Below, in pieces: positions 1 to 10,920 of a stretch of 64,000 nt of DNA. Each line of letters opens with the position of its first letter. Within the stretch, counting starts at the first letter, position 1. Source of the stretch: Entrophospora sp. SA101 (lineage: Eukaryota; Glomeromycota; Glomeromycetes; Entrophosporales; Entrophosporaceae); NCBI GenBank assembly GCA_958430865.1, contig CAUDNR010004245.1, positions 38,121-102,120 of the forward strand, given 5' to 3'. The position numbers and the translations under genes are program-made. The notes under the pieces are model-generated. The model had not been told where the DNA came from, did no database searches, and saw only the letters and a program-made list of their open reading frames with translations.

Positions 1-1460
1 CATTTAGCTTTTCAATGGATATAAGAATTCTATTTCATTTTTATACCAGTTGCGATATTTATCTATTTATCTTTCATTTCTATAATTTTATATATTATGC
101 CTGCTTTAATTATATCAACTAAGGTTGCTTCGATTTCTTTTCATCAGGCTGTGAGGATATGATCTCTATAGAATTGACAGTAGATGGTGTGGTATTTTTT
201 TTGATCAATCACTATTACTATCTGTCATTTTGGGTAAAGTGTGTCGAATGTATTTATTAAACGCATACTTTTCTTTAAATTTTTAGTTTTTATTCCGCCA
301 TATCAAAATGCTTGGTGATGGATTATCTTTGCTCCCTTCTTAAAATAACGGTTCTGCCCTCTCTAAATCTTGTATGCACCCTGAGGGGTTCCGGGATGAC
401 TAAAAAACGCACTCCTTGTGCTTTTTGTGCAAACCTACTAATTCAATCCATAGCTTCATGTTGGGAGCAGGTATGTCATGAAGTGGAATAATTCCAATAG
501 TCGTCTCCGCCTATGTGCTGACTCCTAAAAATTCAGGCCGCCTGGGAAAAAAATACCAAATGTTTTTACACCAAAGTTTGGCTCTTTTCTCAAAATTCAG
601 CTTGTCTCCTGATGTATTGGTACCGAATTTCGGCCTACATCTTGAGCAAAGGGTACCAAAATTCTGCGCTTTCTTGTGCCAATGGTACCAAAATTTTTCG
701 ATGGGTCTGATTTATGATATATGTACTCGGGATATCTTTGCCTCAGACAGCTCACGTAATTAGCAAAAGATGTTTAGTATGCATGGAAATGACCCGCAAT
801 CCTCCGCTTTGCTTCGGATTTTGGTCTCAAAAAAGCATACTAATACGTTTTGTTTGCTTATTTCCGTGAACTTCGAGGACTACTATACGTCTCTCGAACG
901 AAAATGACGATGTATACATGAATCAGTCGTCATTTGATGACTAGGCACCATAAAAAGGTCTGAATGACGCTAGAATTATGCCTCTCTCAAATTATGAGCA
1001 TTAATAAACTTCAATGACGACGCATATGCGTTTTGCGCCAGGGCCTCCATTTTTGCCCATTCAAGTCATTTGTTTGGGTTAGCATTAATAAATATGAAGT
1101 TTTATATAGATAACCTTTGCATCTAACACTAATCAATTATATATAGCCTTTACTCTTTTCTTACCTTAATATCTCAATATATTTACACATATTAATATAA
1201 ATAAATATTTGTCATAAACCACTATTTTTAATATTAATATATAGTAGCCCAAAAATCACACAAAATTATTGAATGTGCATACTTGACATTCCAAATTTCA
1301 AAATAAAAAAAATTCCAAAGATATGATAATTATGAGAAGTTATTACTTTTATATAATATCACTATTAAATATAAATAACTAATTAACTATGATTTATATA
1401 GTAGCCAAATAAATAAAATAAAATAATAAATAATTTTAATACATAATAAAATGTCAAGAT
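1..1460. other. Unclassified sequence, no convincing gene
   Basis: The first ~1.07 kb is less AT-rich than the rest of the window. It carries short recurring motifs: the GGTACCAAAATT-like string appears several times between 625 and 700, and AATGACGA-like strings appear around 905-1020. Open frames here have no recognisable domain. From about 1080 the sequence becomes ordinary AT-rich DNA running into the 3' end of the kinase gene. The first kilobase is probably part of a decayed mobile element, but I cannot name the family. Confidence 0.35.
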
Positions 1461-2783
1461 TTAAAGTTCATCTGGTATAGTTAATGTAAAAATATCTGCT
1501 GAATGAAGAACATGCCCAAAATTGAGATTCACTGTGTATGGATATGGATCAAATTTTATTTCATCCATTTTATCAAATTCCTCCCTAATTGATTTTAATT
1601 CATCATGCTGTTCATTTGAGTATTTATGGTGTTTAAGGTTATTGATTACCTCATCATCAAATGAATTATTCCATAATCCAATAATATTACAAATTTCTTC
1701 AGCAGTTGGACGTTTATCTGGATTAGCATCCATGCATCTGTAAGCTAGTTCAATATAGAATTTTGGTGTGTTGTTTGAGAATTCAGGTCTTACACCTTCA
1801 CATATTCTCATTGCAAGGTCTATATTATGTGCCAAATTATTAAATGGTTGTTGACCAGTTGATACTACAGACATCAGAACTCCAAAACTGTATACATCTG
1901 ATGTTTTTGTATATAGATTCTTTATTAAAACTTCAGGTGCAACATATGGTAGTACTCCAAATATATCATTGTTTTTTGATGCAGCTGTTTGGCTAGCTAA
2001 ACATGATAACCCTAAGTCTGCAATATATGAACTCATACTTCCTTGAAGAATATTACCACTATGAAAATCACGATGAACAATCCCTTTTTCATGCATACCT
2101 TTTAAACCTTTAATAATTCCTTGAAGAATTACAATTTTATGTTTCCATTTTAAATTTTTAAATTCTTTTCTTAAATAATCTTGAAGACTTCCATTTTCCA
2201 TATATTCCATTACAAATATATATTCTTTTGTAATTGGATCTTGTGTTAATCCATAAATATTAATTACATCACTTTTATAATGAAGCTTCATATAATTTTT
2301 GAACTAAAATAACAAATAAAATATTTAATTACAATAATAATAATAATCAAAATTAATATTAATAAAATAATTTACCTCATTAAGAAATTCATCAGAAACA
2401 TTCTGTGAACCATGTATTTTTTTTAACGCCACAGTCATATCTTTATTATATCTTTTTTTATCACTTATGCCTTTATCACCATTTAACCAAGTAGCTTTGT
2501 GTATGGTTGTAAAACCACCTTCACCTATCTTTTCAATAATTGTTAGATCATTATATGGAATCCATTGAAAATAATCATTATTATAAGCTCTTGCTTTAAG
2601 TTGTGTGCTTTTAATCATCTCATCTAGTGTTTCATTACCACTAGTCCATCCTTCAGTTAATAGCTTTGGATCACATGATTGACACCATGAATAATCAGTA
2701 TTATATCTATTGCAAATTGGACACTCTCCATATCTTTTTTTTCTTTCTTTTGAATATTCATCTTTTTTTTTGATTTTATCCAT
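1461..2783 (-). CDS. Protein kinase, TKL-like, with N-terminal CxxC motif
   Basis: Predicted Ser/Thr or dual-specificity kinase of the large TKL-like families seen in glomeromycete fungi. Two exons, 2376-2783 and 1461-2303, with a 72-nt GT-AG intron in phase 0, give 416 residues. The start is the ATG at 2783; upstream codons in frame are only TTG. Residues 21-37 hold a CPxC...CQSC pair that may bind zinc. The glycine loop GEGGF is at ~87-91 and the VALK lysine at 121. The catalytic loop reads HRDFHSGN (213-220). The Mg-binding motif is DLG (232-234) rather than DFG, and APE is at 258-260. All key catalytic residues are present, so it should be active. The C-terminal ~80 residues beyond the kinase lobe are not recognised. 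Substrate and pathway cannot be read from sequence. Confidence 0.9.
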
Positions 2784-5395
2784 TTTCAAGGAAAATTTTT
2801 TTAAATACAAAAGTTTTTTTAACCAGTTATAATAACATAAAAATAATTTACTTACGGTTTAATTATTAATTTGTATAACGAATCAACATTTTGTGGGACC
2901 AAATACAACGAATTATGAAAAGAATGTAATTAATGTTATTCTGCAAGTAACAAGAAAAGCATCAAAAGGAACATTTGTTTATTACAAGGTTATTGTTAGG
3001 AACTATATGTGTTGCAAAATACGCTAATTCAGATACCATTTCAACTTCAACATTAAATCATCGTTTAGCATCCGGAAGAACATCTATATATATATACATT
3101 ATCATTTATTATACATTACACGCATACATTTATTTATTTATTATCCGATGTGTTTGAAAAAGTTCAAGAACATCCACGATAAAAAATGAAAGACCTGCAT
3201 CTTGCCAGCATTGAATGAATCGTACTAGATTCTTTACCTTTTAATATACTTCAGAGAGAAGCTTTCAAAATATTTATCAAGAAATCATATCCCTAAATTT
3301 CGTGTACCAAATAATAAATAAGATATTGTTGAAGGCAACTCCCCAAGTAAAAACTCATTCCGAGTCTTTATAAAAAAATTCATTAATATTAATTAGTTTA
3401 AAGTGAAAATATTACCAAGATCGTCATAATGAAAATTCTCCGATAATAACTTGTTTGGCAAATACAGTCTGCGTATTAAATTATTTAGTGTTATCGTTAT
3501 CAGTTAGAAATTGAAATCTATAATTAATATGGAGGAGTTTAGTCTTCACGTATCAATATGCGAATTGCATTTTCATTCTCACAATGCTTCAGCAAGAATA
3601 GATAATGATTATTATAGCATTACCACAACCAACAATTCCCAAGTTATAAATAATAAAATATTAAAATTATAGTGAAAATTTACCAAGCGTATTTCACAAG
3701 GAGACGAAATTAAAGGAGATGCCAGTAGAAATGATGATAATATTGAGGTAGATGGGTAAATATAAAAGTTGTGCCAACAGCTGTTGTCGACGACGATGAT
3801 GATTATGATGATGACTTTCTATTTCTTTTTTGATCGATAAACATAATTAGGATAGTTATGTTCATGTCAATGAGCCAAATAATTGAAAATGTGTCTAATT
3901 TCTGCAATAGAAATTCCTACATTCATTGGACGCGAATTTTGAAGCATAATCATGTTTAGGTTTATGTTCTGGACCTATTAACCTTGCTTGTAAATTCCAA
4001 GGATAAATTACAAATGGATTTATGGTCTGGGTATTTTTAACAAAGAGAAGGAAATGCCAAAGGTGTTGAAGATGATGATGGTGAATGTCTAGTTCTTCTT
4101 GAAATGTTTTAGTATATAATGATGGATCTATCAAAGAAATTAAAGCATCAAAATACTTTTTTTCGTTGTTTTTTTTTTGTGAAGTCAAGTAAAACAAGAG
4201 ATAGATAATTTATTTTAAGTTGAATATATTTGAAATAAGAGTCATTATTTCACGACAGAATAAACAATTTATCCTTTCTAGAGTTTGTTTGATTTTAATG
4301 CGCCTGTTGATATAGATATTTTGTTTCAATGGAAGTGAAAAGTTTGGCTGGTAAAGTAAATAGTGGGAATTAATTAATTTATTAATTTACCTTTAATTAG
4401 CTAAATTAGTTTTATATCATTTACTTTACAATTAGACCACGAGTGATGATGGTAAAAAGCTTGAACATCAAGGAATCAAAATTTGATTATGATTTACTAA
4501 AAATAATAATAGTCTATATTAAAAAACCAATGAAAGTTATCACGAAATAAGCATCAAGACGTTTAATAGATATTGTAAACGAAAAAGATATACGGGTTTA
4601 TTCATATCGTATACCATCAGACAACAACAGTTCTATAAAATGGAAGTTGATATTGAGGATTGTTTGCACATAGAATTTGAATATAATAAATCAAATAAAT
4701 TATTTATTATTCGTGATTGGTATTATATTAATTTTTAGTGTTTGTGATTGTATAGATTATTCATAAACAAACTGGTGGAGGTAAGTAAATAAATGTCTTC
4801 AACTTGTAATTAAATTATAATTGAATTGAATTCTTCTATATGGTTGAATTCTATGCTATGATAATAATAATTTTATTGTTATAATTATCAAAGGCTTCAG
4901 GTCAATAATATATTCCAATTCGTCTATTTTCTCCAATTTTTTCGTGATGTGGATAAAAAATTTTCTACTTGTTATTATTTAAATCCTGTTCTTGTTGACG
5001 AAGAAAATAATCCTTTTTTTTTTTACACAGATGATGGATTAATACTTTGACACAATTTCAAAATAAGCAATGGAAAACCTGGATTTTTTTAAAGATGATG
5101 GCTCAATTCAATTTTTCTATAGTAATAGTTGCGGTTGTGACTCGATATACATCAAAATACCAAGAAAATTTCAATATTATGTAGTAATATATACTAAATA
5201 TGGAGTTGGATAGAAAATCATTTATTTACAAAACGGGATTTACTTGCTGAATATTTTAATGTTTATATTGTTTATTCCCGAAATAATCAATTTGTTACAC
5301 CCGCCCAAATATTTATTTTTTTTTGGAAGAAATGTATAATTTCAATTATTTCATAGTTCAATTATTAATTTGTTCTAATTTTGTTGATCATAAAT
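2784..5395. other. Intergenic region with decayed coding-like text
   Basis: No intact gene was found. Several stretches read like eroded coding sequence with frequent stops, for example plus-strand frames near 2990-3090, 4470-4690 and 5220-5300, and a minus-strand open frame at 3895-4197 that lacks an ATG. None matches a family I know. The region separates the divergently transcribed kinase and potassium-channel genes, so it must also contain both promoters. I saw no clear promoter motif. Confidence 0.4.
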
Positions 5396-8300
5396 ATGGA
5401 AAAACTTGCGACAACTCCAGAACAAATTGAAGAAACAAACCATGTCAGCTTCATTCTTCCTTCTAAAAAATCATTAGAAGGATTAAGTAGGACTCCCTCT
5501 TTAATGTCAGTTTCTTCTGATAATTTCACTTTAAAACAACCACATTATCATGCTCTTTATCAACCTTCATGGCGTGAAAAATTGGCTGTTGAGCTTGATA
5601 ATACTGCTATCGGTAGTATCTGGAAAATAGTGGATGCTTTTCTCAACATTTTATTATGTATGATTTATATAGCACATACTGGTCATATGATGAAATCTTT
5701 GCCGCTGGTGAATGTGTGCTTGGAAGTAATAGTATCATTGCTGTTGATAATAGAATATGTTCCAAAATTTTACATTTATGAATTTGAATCATGGAAGTCA
5801 TTTTTCACTAGCCCTATTCCACTCCTAACAATCTTAACAGTCTTTCCTTGTGCTGCCACTGCTCATGATCCCGTATTCCAAGAAACTCGTTACATTGTAT
5901 TTTTTTATCCTTTTCGATTTATTCGATGCTATTTATCTGTATATGATTGTTTAGTTAGAAGCGAGAAATCTATCATCAAAATTGGTCAAGTTACCAGTAG
6001 GGTATTAATCTTTTTGACATCCATCATTTTTCTTGTATTAACTGGATCAACTTTGTTACATGGTGTTGAATATGCATATATGGTAAGCAAAATATCTAAT
6101 ATATATATATATATATATCTGTCTCTATCTATTTATCTATTGATATATTTATCATATATATTTATATATGTAGGGTGCAGATAATATTACATTCTTGGAT
6201 GGTAATAGTTTATTGATGTATAATTTCTCCATAGGTTATTTAAAAAATTGTATTAACTTGATAACTTTATTGGTAATAGCTGTTTTCTTCACAACTATTA
6301 TGTTGGGCACTGTTGGTTATCTTAGTGACATAGTACCTGATAATGCTTTTCCTAGAATTCTTCTTTTGGTGATATTTACAACTGGTCTTATATTTATTCC
6401 GGTAATTAATCAAATTAATTTTCTTAAAAAAAAAAAATTAAAACAATTACACATGAATTAATTCATTAATTATCATTTATTAATTACTCGTCTAGTATTC
6501 TATATCTGAATTGATTATTCTAATACGTTCAAAATCTATTTATGATAGACCATTCAGAAAAATATCACAACAACCCCATGTCATCATCATTGCTCCAACT
6601 ATAGAATTACCCTCATTAAAACATTTTTTAAAGGAATTTTATTCATTAGCGCATGGTCTTGCAACCGTTAATACAAAAGTATTGCATCAAATATATTTAA
6701 AAATTCCATGCAAAACTTTAAATAATAATAATATTTTTTTTTTTATTTATAATTTTTATTTTATATTATTTTTTTAAATTATAGGTAGTAATTTTAAATC
6801 CTGCACAACCAAATGACCGTGTAAAGTCATTTTTATCAGATCCTTTATATGCACATCGTGTACAATACATTAGGGGTAGTTCACTCGAGTCGCGTAGCTT
6901 AAAAAAAGTAAATGCAAAAAAAGCCTCTGCGTATTTTATTTTAGCCAAAAAATTTACACAACAAAGCGATACTATTGATGCAGAAAATGTTTTAAAAGCA
7001 ATGGTAAATAAATCACTTTTTTTTTTAAAAATAAAAAAAAATAAAAAAAATAATTCAATATAATAATCTAATTGAAATAATAGGCATTAAGTAAATACGA
7101 TGAAGGTCCTAAACTTTATATTCAATGTATTCTTCCAGAAAATAAAATTCATTTTGAAAGTTTAAGTATGTTACAAAAATTATTTTTTTCCTATAAAAAT
7201 ATTTAATTAAAATATTTAATCAAATAAATAAATGAATATTGTTTGTTTTAGATCCTGAATTAATATTATGTATAGACGAGTTAAAACTTGCCATACTTGC
7301 TCACTCATGCTTAACTCCTGGATTTTCAACACTTTTATATGGTCTTACAACTACGTTCACTTATGAATCAACTCACGAATTGAGAAATATTAAAAAAGAG
7401 TCATCATCTCGTTTGGAAAATGACTATATTGAAGATTATATCGAAGGCATCTCTCAATCTATCTACACCACAACCCTATCAAATTATTTTGCTGGTTCTA
7501 CATTTCATGCTGTTGTTGGTTAGTAGATTGTAAATTTTTCATTAAAATTTTCCATTAAAAAAAAAGCAGTTAATTTATTATACCCATGAACGAATGAATG
7601 CGTAGGTCGTTTGTACGAAAGTTTAGGTGTTGTACTATTTGCTATTGGTATTCCTCAACAACATTTTCCAATTGGATCATCAAATAATACATCACATGAA
7701 GAGGGCGATTGTGACGGAGATGCCAAGAACTATATGGTTTTAATTAATCCTGGAAATTATATTGTAAAAGGTGACGAAGTTGGATTTATAATTGCTTGTG
7801 ATGGTGCGCTGGCTGAAGGTGTTTCCAATTATGAATGGCATAATTTGCATGTTCTAAACAATGAGAATATATCTTCTGAGCCACAACAAATTCCTTCAGA
7901 AAGACAACCATTATTGTCATCCGACACGTTGAAAAATAATAACGGTGGCTCATATTATGATATAAAGAAAAAATCGGGCCGTCCTACAAGCCCTGATAAA
8001 ACCCATCACGAATATCCTTACAAACCAGATACTATTACACGTCATCAACGCGCGCTTTCTACCCCTCTTGCTTTTGCATCAGACTTTGATCATAAACAAC
8101 ATTACAAGCAGCACCATCATCACACTATAGATCCCTCTTCCTCCTCATCAAATGCTCTTGATAGCGAACACATAAATTTAATATTGGATACAATCAATGA
8201 ACATATCCTCTTGTGTGATTATTCAACTGCAACTTTTCCACGTAATTTGGATTGTTTTGTTAGCCCATTACGTAAATCACATTTGGATAAGTTTAAACCA

Positions 8301-9349
8301 ATTGTGATTCTTTCACCAACAAGACCTACAACAAGTCAATGGAAAATTTTAAGTCAATTTGATCAAGTATATTTTGTTCAAGGAAATCCAATGACACGAG
8401 AAGGTCTTGAACTTGGCAGAGTTAGATTTGCAAAACAAGCTGTGAGTGTCGTTAATAATTTTAATTTGTTAAAAAATCTTTTAAAGCTAACAACGATTAT
8501 TAACAAAAATAATTTTCTTTAATCATCATTTATATTGTTATTAAAATATCAGGTTATATTAACCGATTCTACTAAAATTTTAAAGTAAATATATTTATAT
8601 ATATATGTATATATATAATGATTTTTTTTAAAAAAAACTTTTGATCTAATTCTTTTACTTAAAAATTAAATTATCAAGAGATGGAGAAAAGACTGAAGAC
8701 GCACCAGCGATGTTGGTTTACTTGAACATTAAGGCAATGTCTATCGAGGAAGACATAGATGTGATTGTAGAGTTTGTACATACGAACAACATGAAGTTCG
8801 TTTCAGAAGACACGTCAGCAGTCATTGATAAGAATATTAATGGTAATTAATTATCTATTATTGTTTTTTTTTTAATATGCCAAGATATACATATGCTAAA
8901 TTATATATATATATATATATATTTAAATAGCACATAATTCACCAGCTTTCATGGCAGGAACTTGTTTTTCTTTATCCATGTTGGATAGCATAATATGTCA
9001 ATCATTCTATCAACCACATCTAGTTGCTATCATTAACCAATTACTTTTTGGAGCTCCTCCACTTCAACTTTCTTCAGGTACAACTTGTTCTGCGCCCGCT
9101 CATTCACACATTTTTCAAATTCCTGTCCCCGTAAGATTTATAGGTTCACAATATGGATCAATGTTTCATTTCTTATTGGGCGAGAAAAGAGCTATTCCTT
9201 TGGGTCTATATCGTACCAATAAATTTATAACACCAAATGGTAAAACCAAATATTCTAAATATGTATATACTTGTCCCAGATATAATGTAATGTTGAGAGA
9301 TGATGATAAAGTTTTTGTGTTGAGTAAACAAATTCCATCTATATTGTAA
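5396..9349 (+). CDS. BK/Slo-type potassium channel with two RCK domains
   Basis: Membrane potassium channel of the calcium-activated BK (Slo) class. Eleven exons: 5396-6082, 6174-6201, 6280-6401, 6496-6678, 6785-7003, 7084-7165, 7252-7518, 7606-8441, 8553-8584, 8679-8842 and 8931-9349. All introns are GT-AG and the frame holds throughout, giving 1012 residues, close to the usual BK length. Six membrane segments occupy ~73-282, with few arginines in S4. The pore-helix and filter segment is at ~239-255, and S6 is followed by SELIILIRS, as in BK channels. RCK1 spans ~297-560 and RCK2 ~745-1010, including the conserved FxAGTCFSLSMLDSI-type block. The filter reads TVGYLSD (249-255) instead of TVGYGD. 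No Asp-rich calcium bowl is obvious. The start is the first in-frame ATG (upstream codons are TTG). A short low-complexity His/Ser stretch lies in the RCK1-RCK2 linker. Confidence 0.92.
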
Positions 9350-10510
9350 TCTATTTTTTTTTTATTTTGTTTTTTTTTTTTAGTTCTTTTTCAATTGTAA
9401 ATGATTTCATTAAAAAAATAATATATATACGATGCTATTATTCAATTTATAAAACAAGTTTTTGTTTGTTTTCTTTCAAGTAATCAATTACCTTTTTTAC
9501 TTCAAGAAAAAGTCTGATATAAACTTAGAAAGAAGTCCATACATATCCCAGCTATATCTGTTATATCAGAGATAGGAGATTACCAAGATTATTTTAATAA
9601 TCATTCAAAATTTGTTGTTAATGAAAATTCTAATGGACATAATTAACTGCATGTGAAAAAGAACTAAACAGATATGAAACTTAAAAAAGTTTCAATCATC
9701 CGAGATGAATAATATATTGTTTTCTAATATTTTCTGTGTACACAGATATTTCTTGCTTAAAGATAATAATAATGGAATCCTGAAATTGGGTTCCAGGAAG
9801 GATGTACAATAGTAATATCATTGCACTGTTTTTTGATGATCGCACATCCTTATTAAAGGATTGTCTTTTAAGACAGTGTATTCTAATTATATAATGCTAT
9901 TTTCATCAATTACGTCTTTAGATGGTTTGTTTTGCTTGTTATTCTTTTACAACAGTGGTAAAAGTAGTAGCTAGTAAAGTATTGAAGATTTGAATTTATA
10001 TACAGTATATTGAAACATCAAGAAAAAAATGAAAGTCCTTACAAATTACACAAGTAATTGTAATCATGAAAAGGCTGTAGATGAGATCTCAACGATTCCA
10101 ATTCTTTATATACATTGCCGTGTTTTAATGCAACGAAGGTTTTTAATCAGTTTGGTTTGTCATTTTTATAGGAACAACTGCCAAGGTACATTTGCTAATT
10201 GGCGCGTCCAGTTTTCTTAATAATGGAATTTGATATTTCAGAAGAAGTTGCTGTATCTATATGTATCTATACCAAATCAACTGCAAGAATGTTAACATTG
10301 CGAGTAATAGCTGCTGATCTTTAATCTTTGTATGGTGCAAGTCACCTAGTCCCGCAACTTGCTGCGCCTCGTGACCAATTTTGGGAAAAAACATCAAAAC
10401 TCAGAATTGTAAGTTATGCTCAAAAATGCAATAAAATCTTTATATCACGTGACATTTAATGGTGATACAAATTAAAAAAAATATTTATATTAATATTAAT
10501 AATATATATG
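9350..10510. other. Intergenic, no gene seen
   Basis: AT-rich sequence downstream of the potassium channel. Poly-T runs directly after the stop codon probably belong to its 3' UTR. Short open frames (for example 10029-10220) have no domain and look like chance. Confidence 0.5.
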
Positions 10511-10627
10511 GGGCATGCTGCAACAAAACCAGACAAAGTGAACATTGGTATTACCAAGAATTTCAGGGATCAATATTATTTTTTAACATCACGATTGTAT
10601 CACCATGTAATGTGATCATGATATTTG
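10511..10627 (+). repeat. Dispersed ~110-bp repeat, copy 1
   Basis: The segment starts GGGCATGCTGCAACAAAACC and ends near ATGTAATGTGATCATGATATTTG. It recurs at 29110-29218 and, more diverged, at 39561-39660 and 60037-60136. The conservation stops at about 10627, just before the foreign-looking block begins. In the later copies it follows the end of a surface-protein-like frame, so it may derive from the 3' end of a gene family or from a mobile element. Confidence 0.7.
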
Positions 10628-10647
10628 TCTAGACAAAAATAGTTAAT

Positions 10648-10905
10648 ATGAAACTCATTTACATCCTATCTGTTATGGAACCCAAAAATTATAGCACTAT
10701 TAGAAGTATTCTAAAAAAAGAACAAGGTGAAAAAATTGTTCCTTACATTTTCAAAATAAATGATACTCAGACACTGGAAGCTTATCTAAAAAAAGAAAGG
10801 ATTACCTATGAAATTTACCATGAAGAAAGAAAAATAATAAGCAATAAACGAACCTTAACATCAGCTCATGATGAACCAAGAAAGAAAAGAAGACTGGCAG
10901 AATAA
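10648..10905 (+). CDS. Small hypothetical protein, 85 aa
   Basis: ATG-initiated open frame of 85 codons, not recognised. The product is rich in Lys, Glu and Ile and ends in a basic cluster (PRKKRRLAE). No membrane segment or signal peptide is seen. It contains no Trp codon of either kind, so the genetic code cannot be tested. Its stop lies only 15 bp from the stop of the convergent code-4 gene, and the host repeat ends 20 bp before its ATG. That tight packing suggests it belongs to the foreign, bacterial-like block, but a fungal origin is not excluded. No good ribosome-binding site precedes the ATG. Confidence 0.45.
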   Translation: MKLIYILSVMEPKNYSTIRSILKKEQGEKIVPYIFKINDTQTLEAYLKKERITYEIYHEERKIISNKRTLTSAHDEPRKKRRLAE

Positions 10906-10920
10906 ACAATCAAATCATTA

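Noticed and set aside
515..763. 82-codon frame in the first kilobase
   Set aside because: It crosses repeated GTACCAAAATT motifs, begins with a non-ATG codon and has no domain.
1522..1743. 73-codon plus-strand frame in the kinase
   Set aside because: Antisense of the kinase C-terminal coding sequence.
3895..4197. 100-codon minus-strand frame
   Set aside because: It begins at TTG with no ATG in frame, contains no recognisable domain and lies in decayed sequence.
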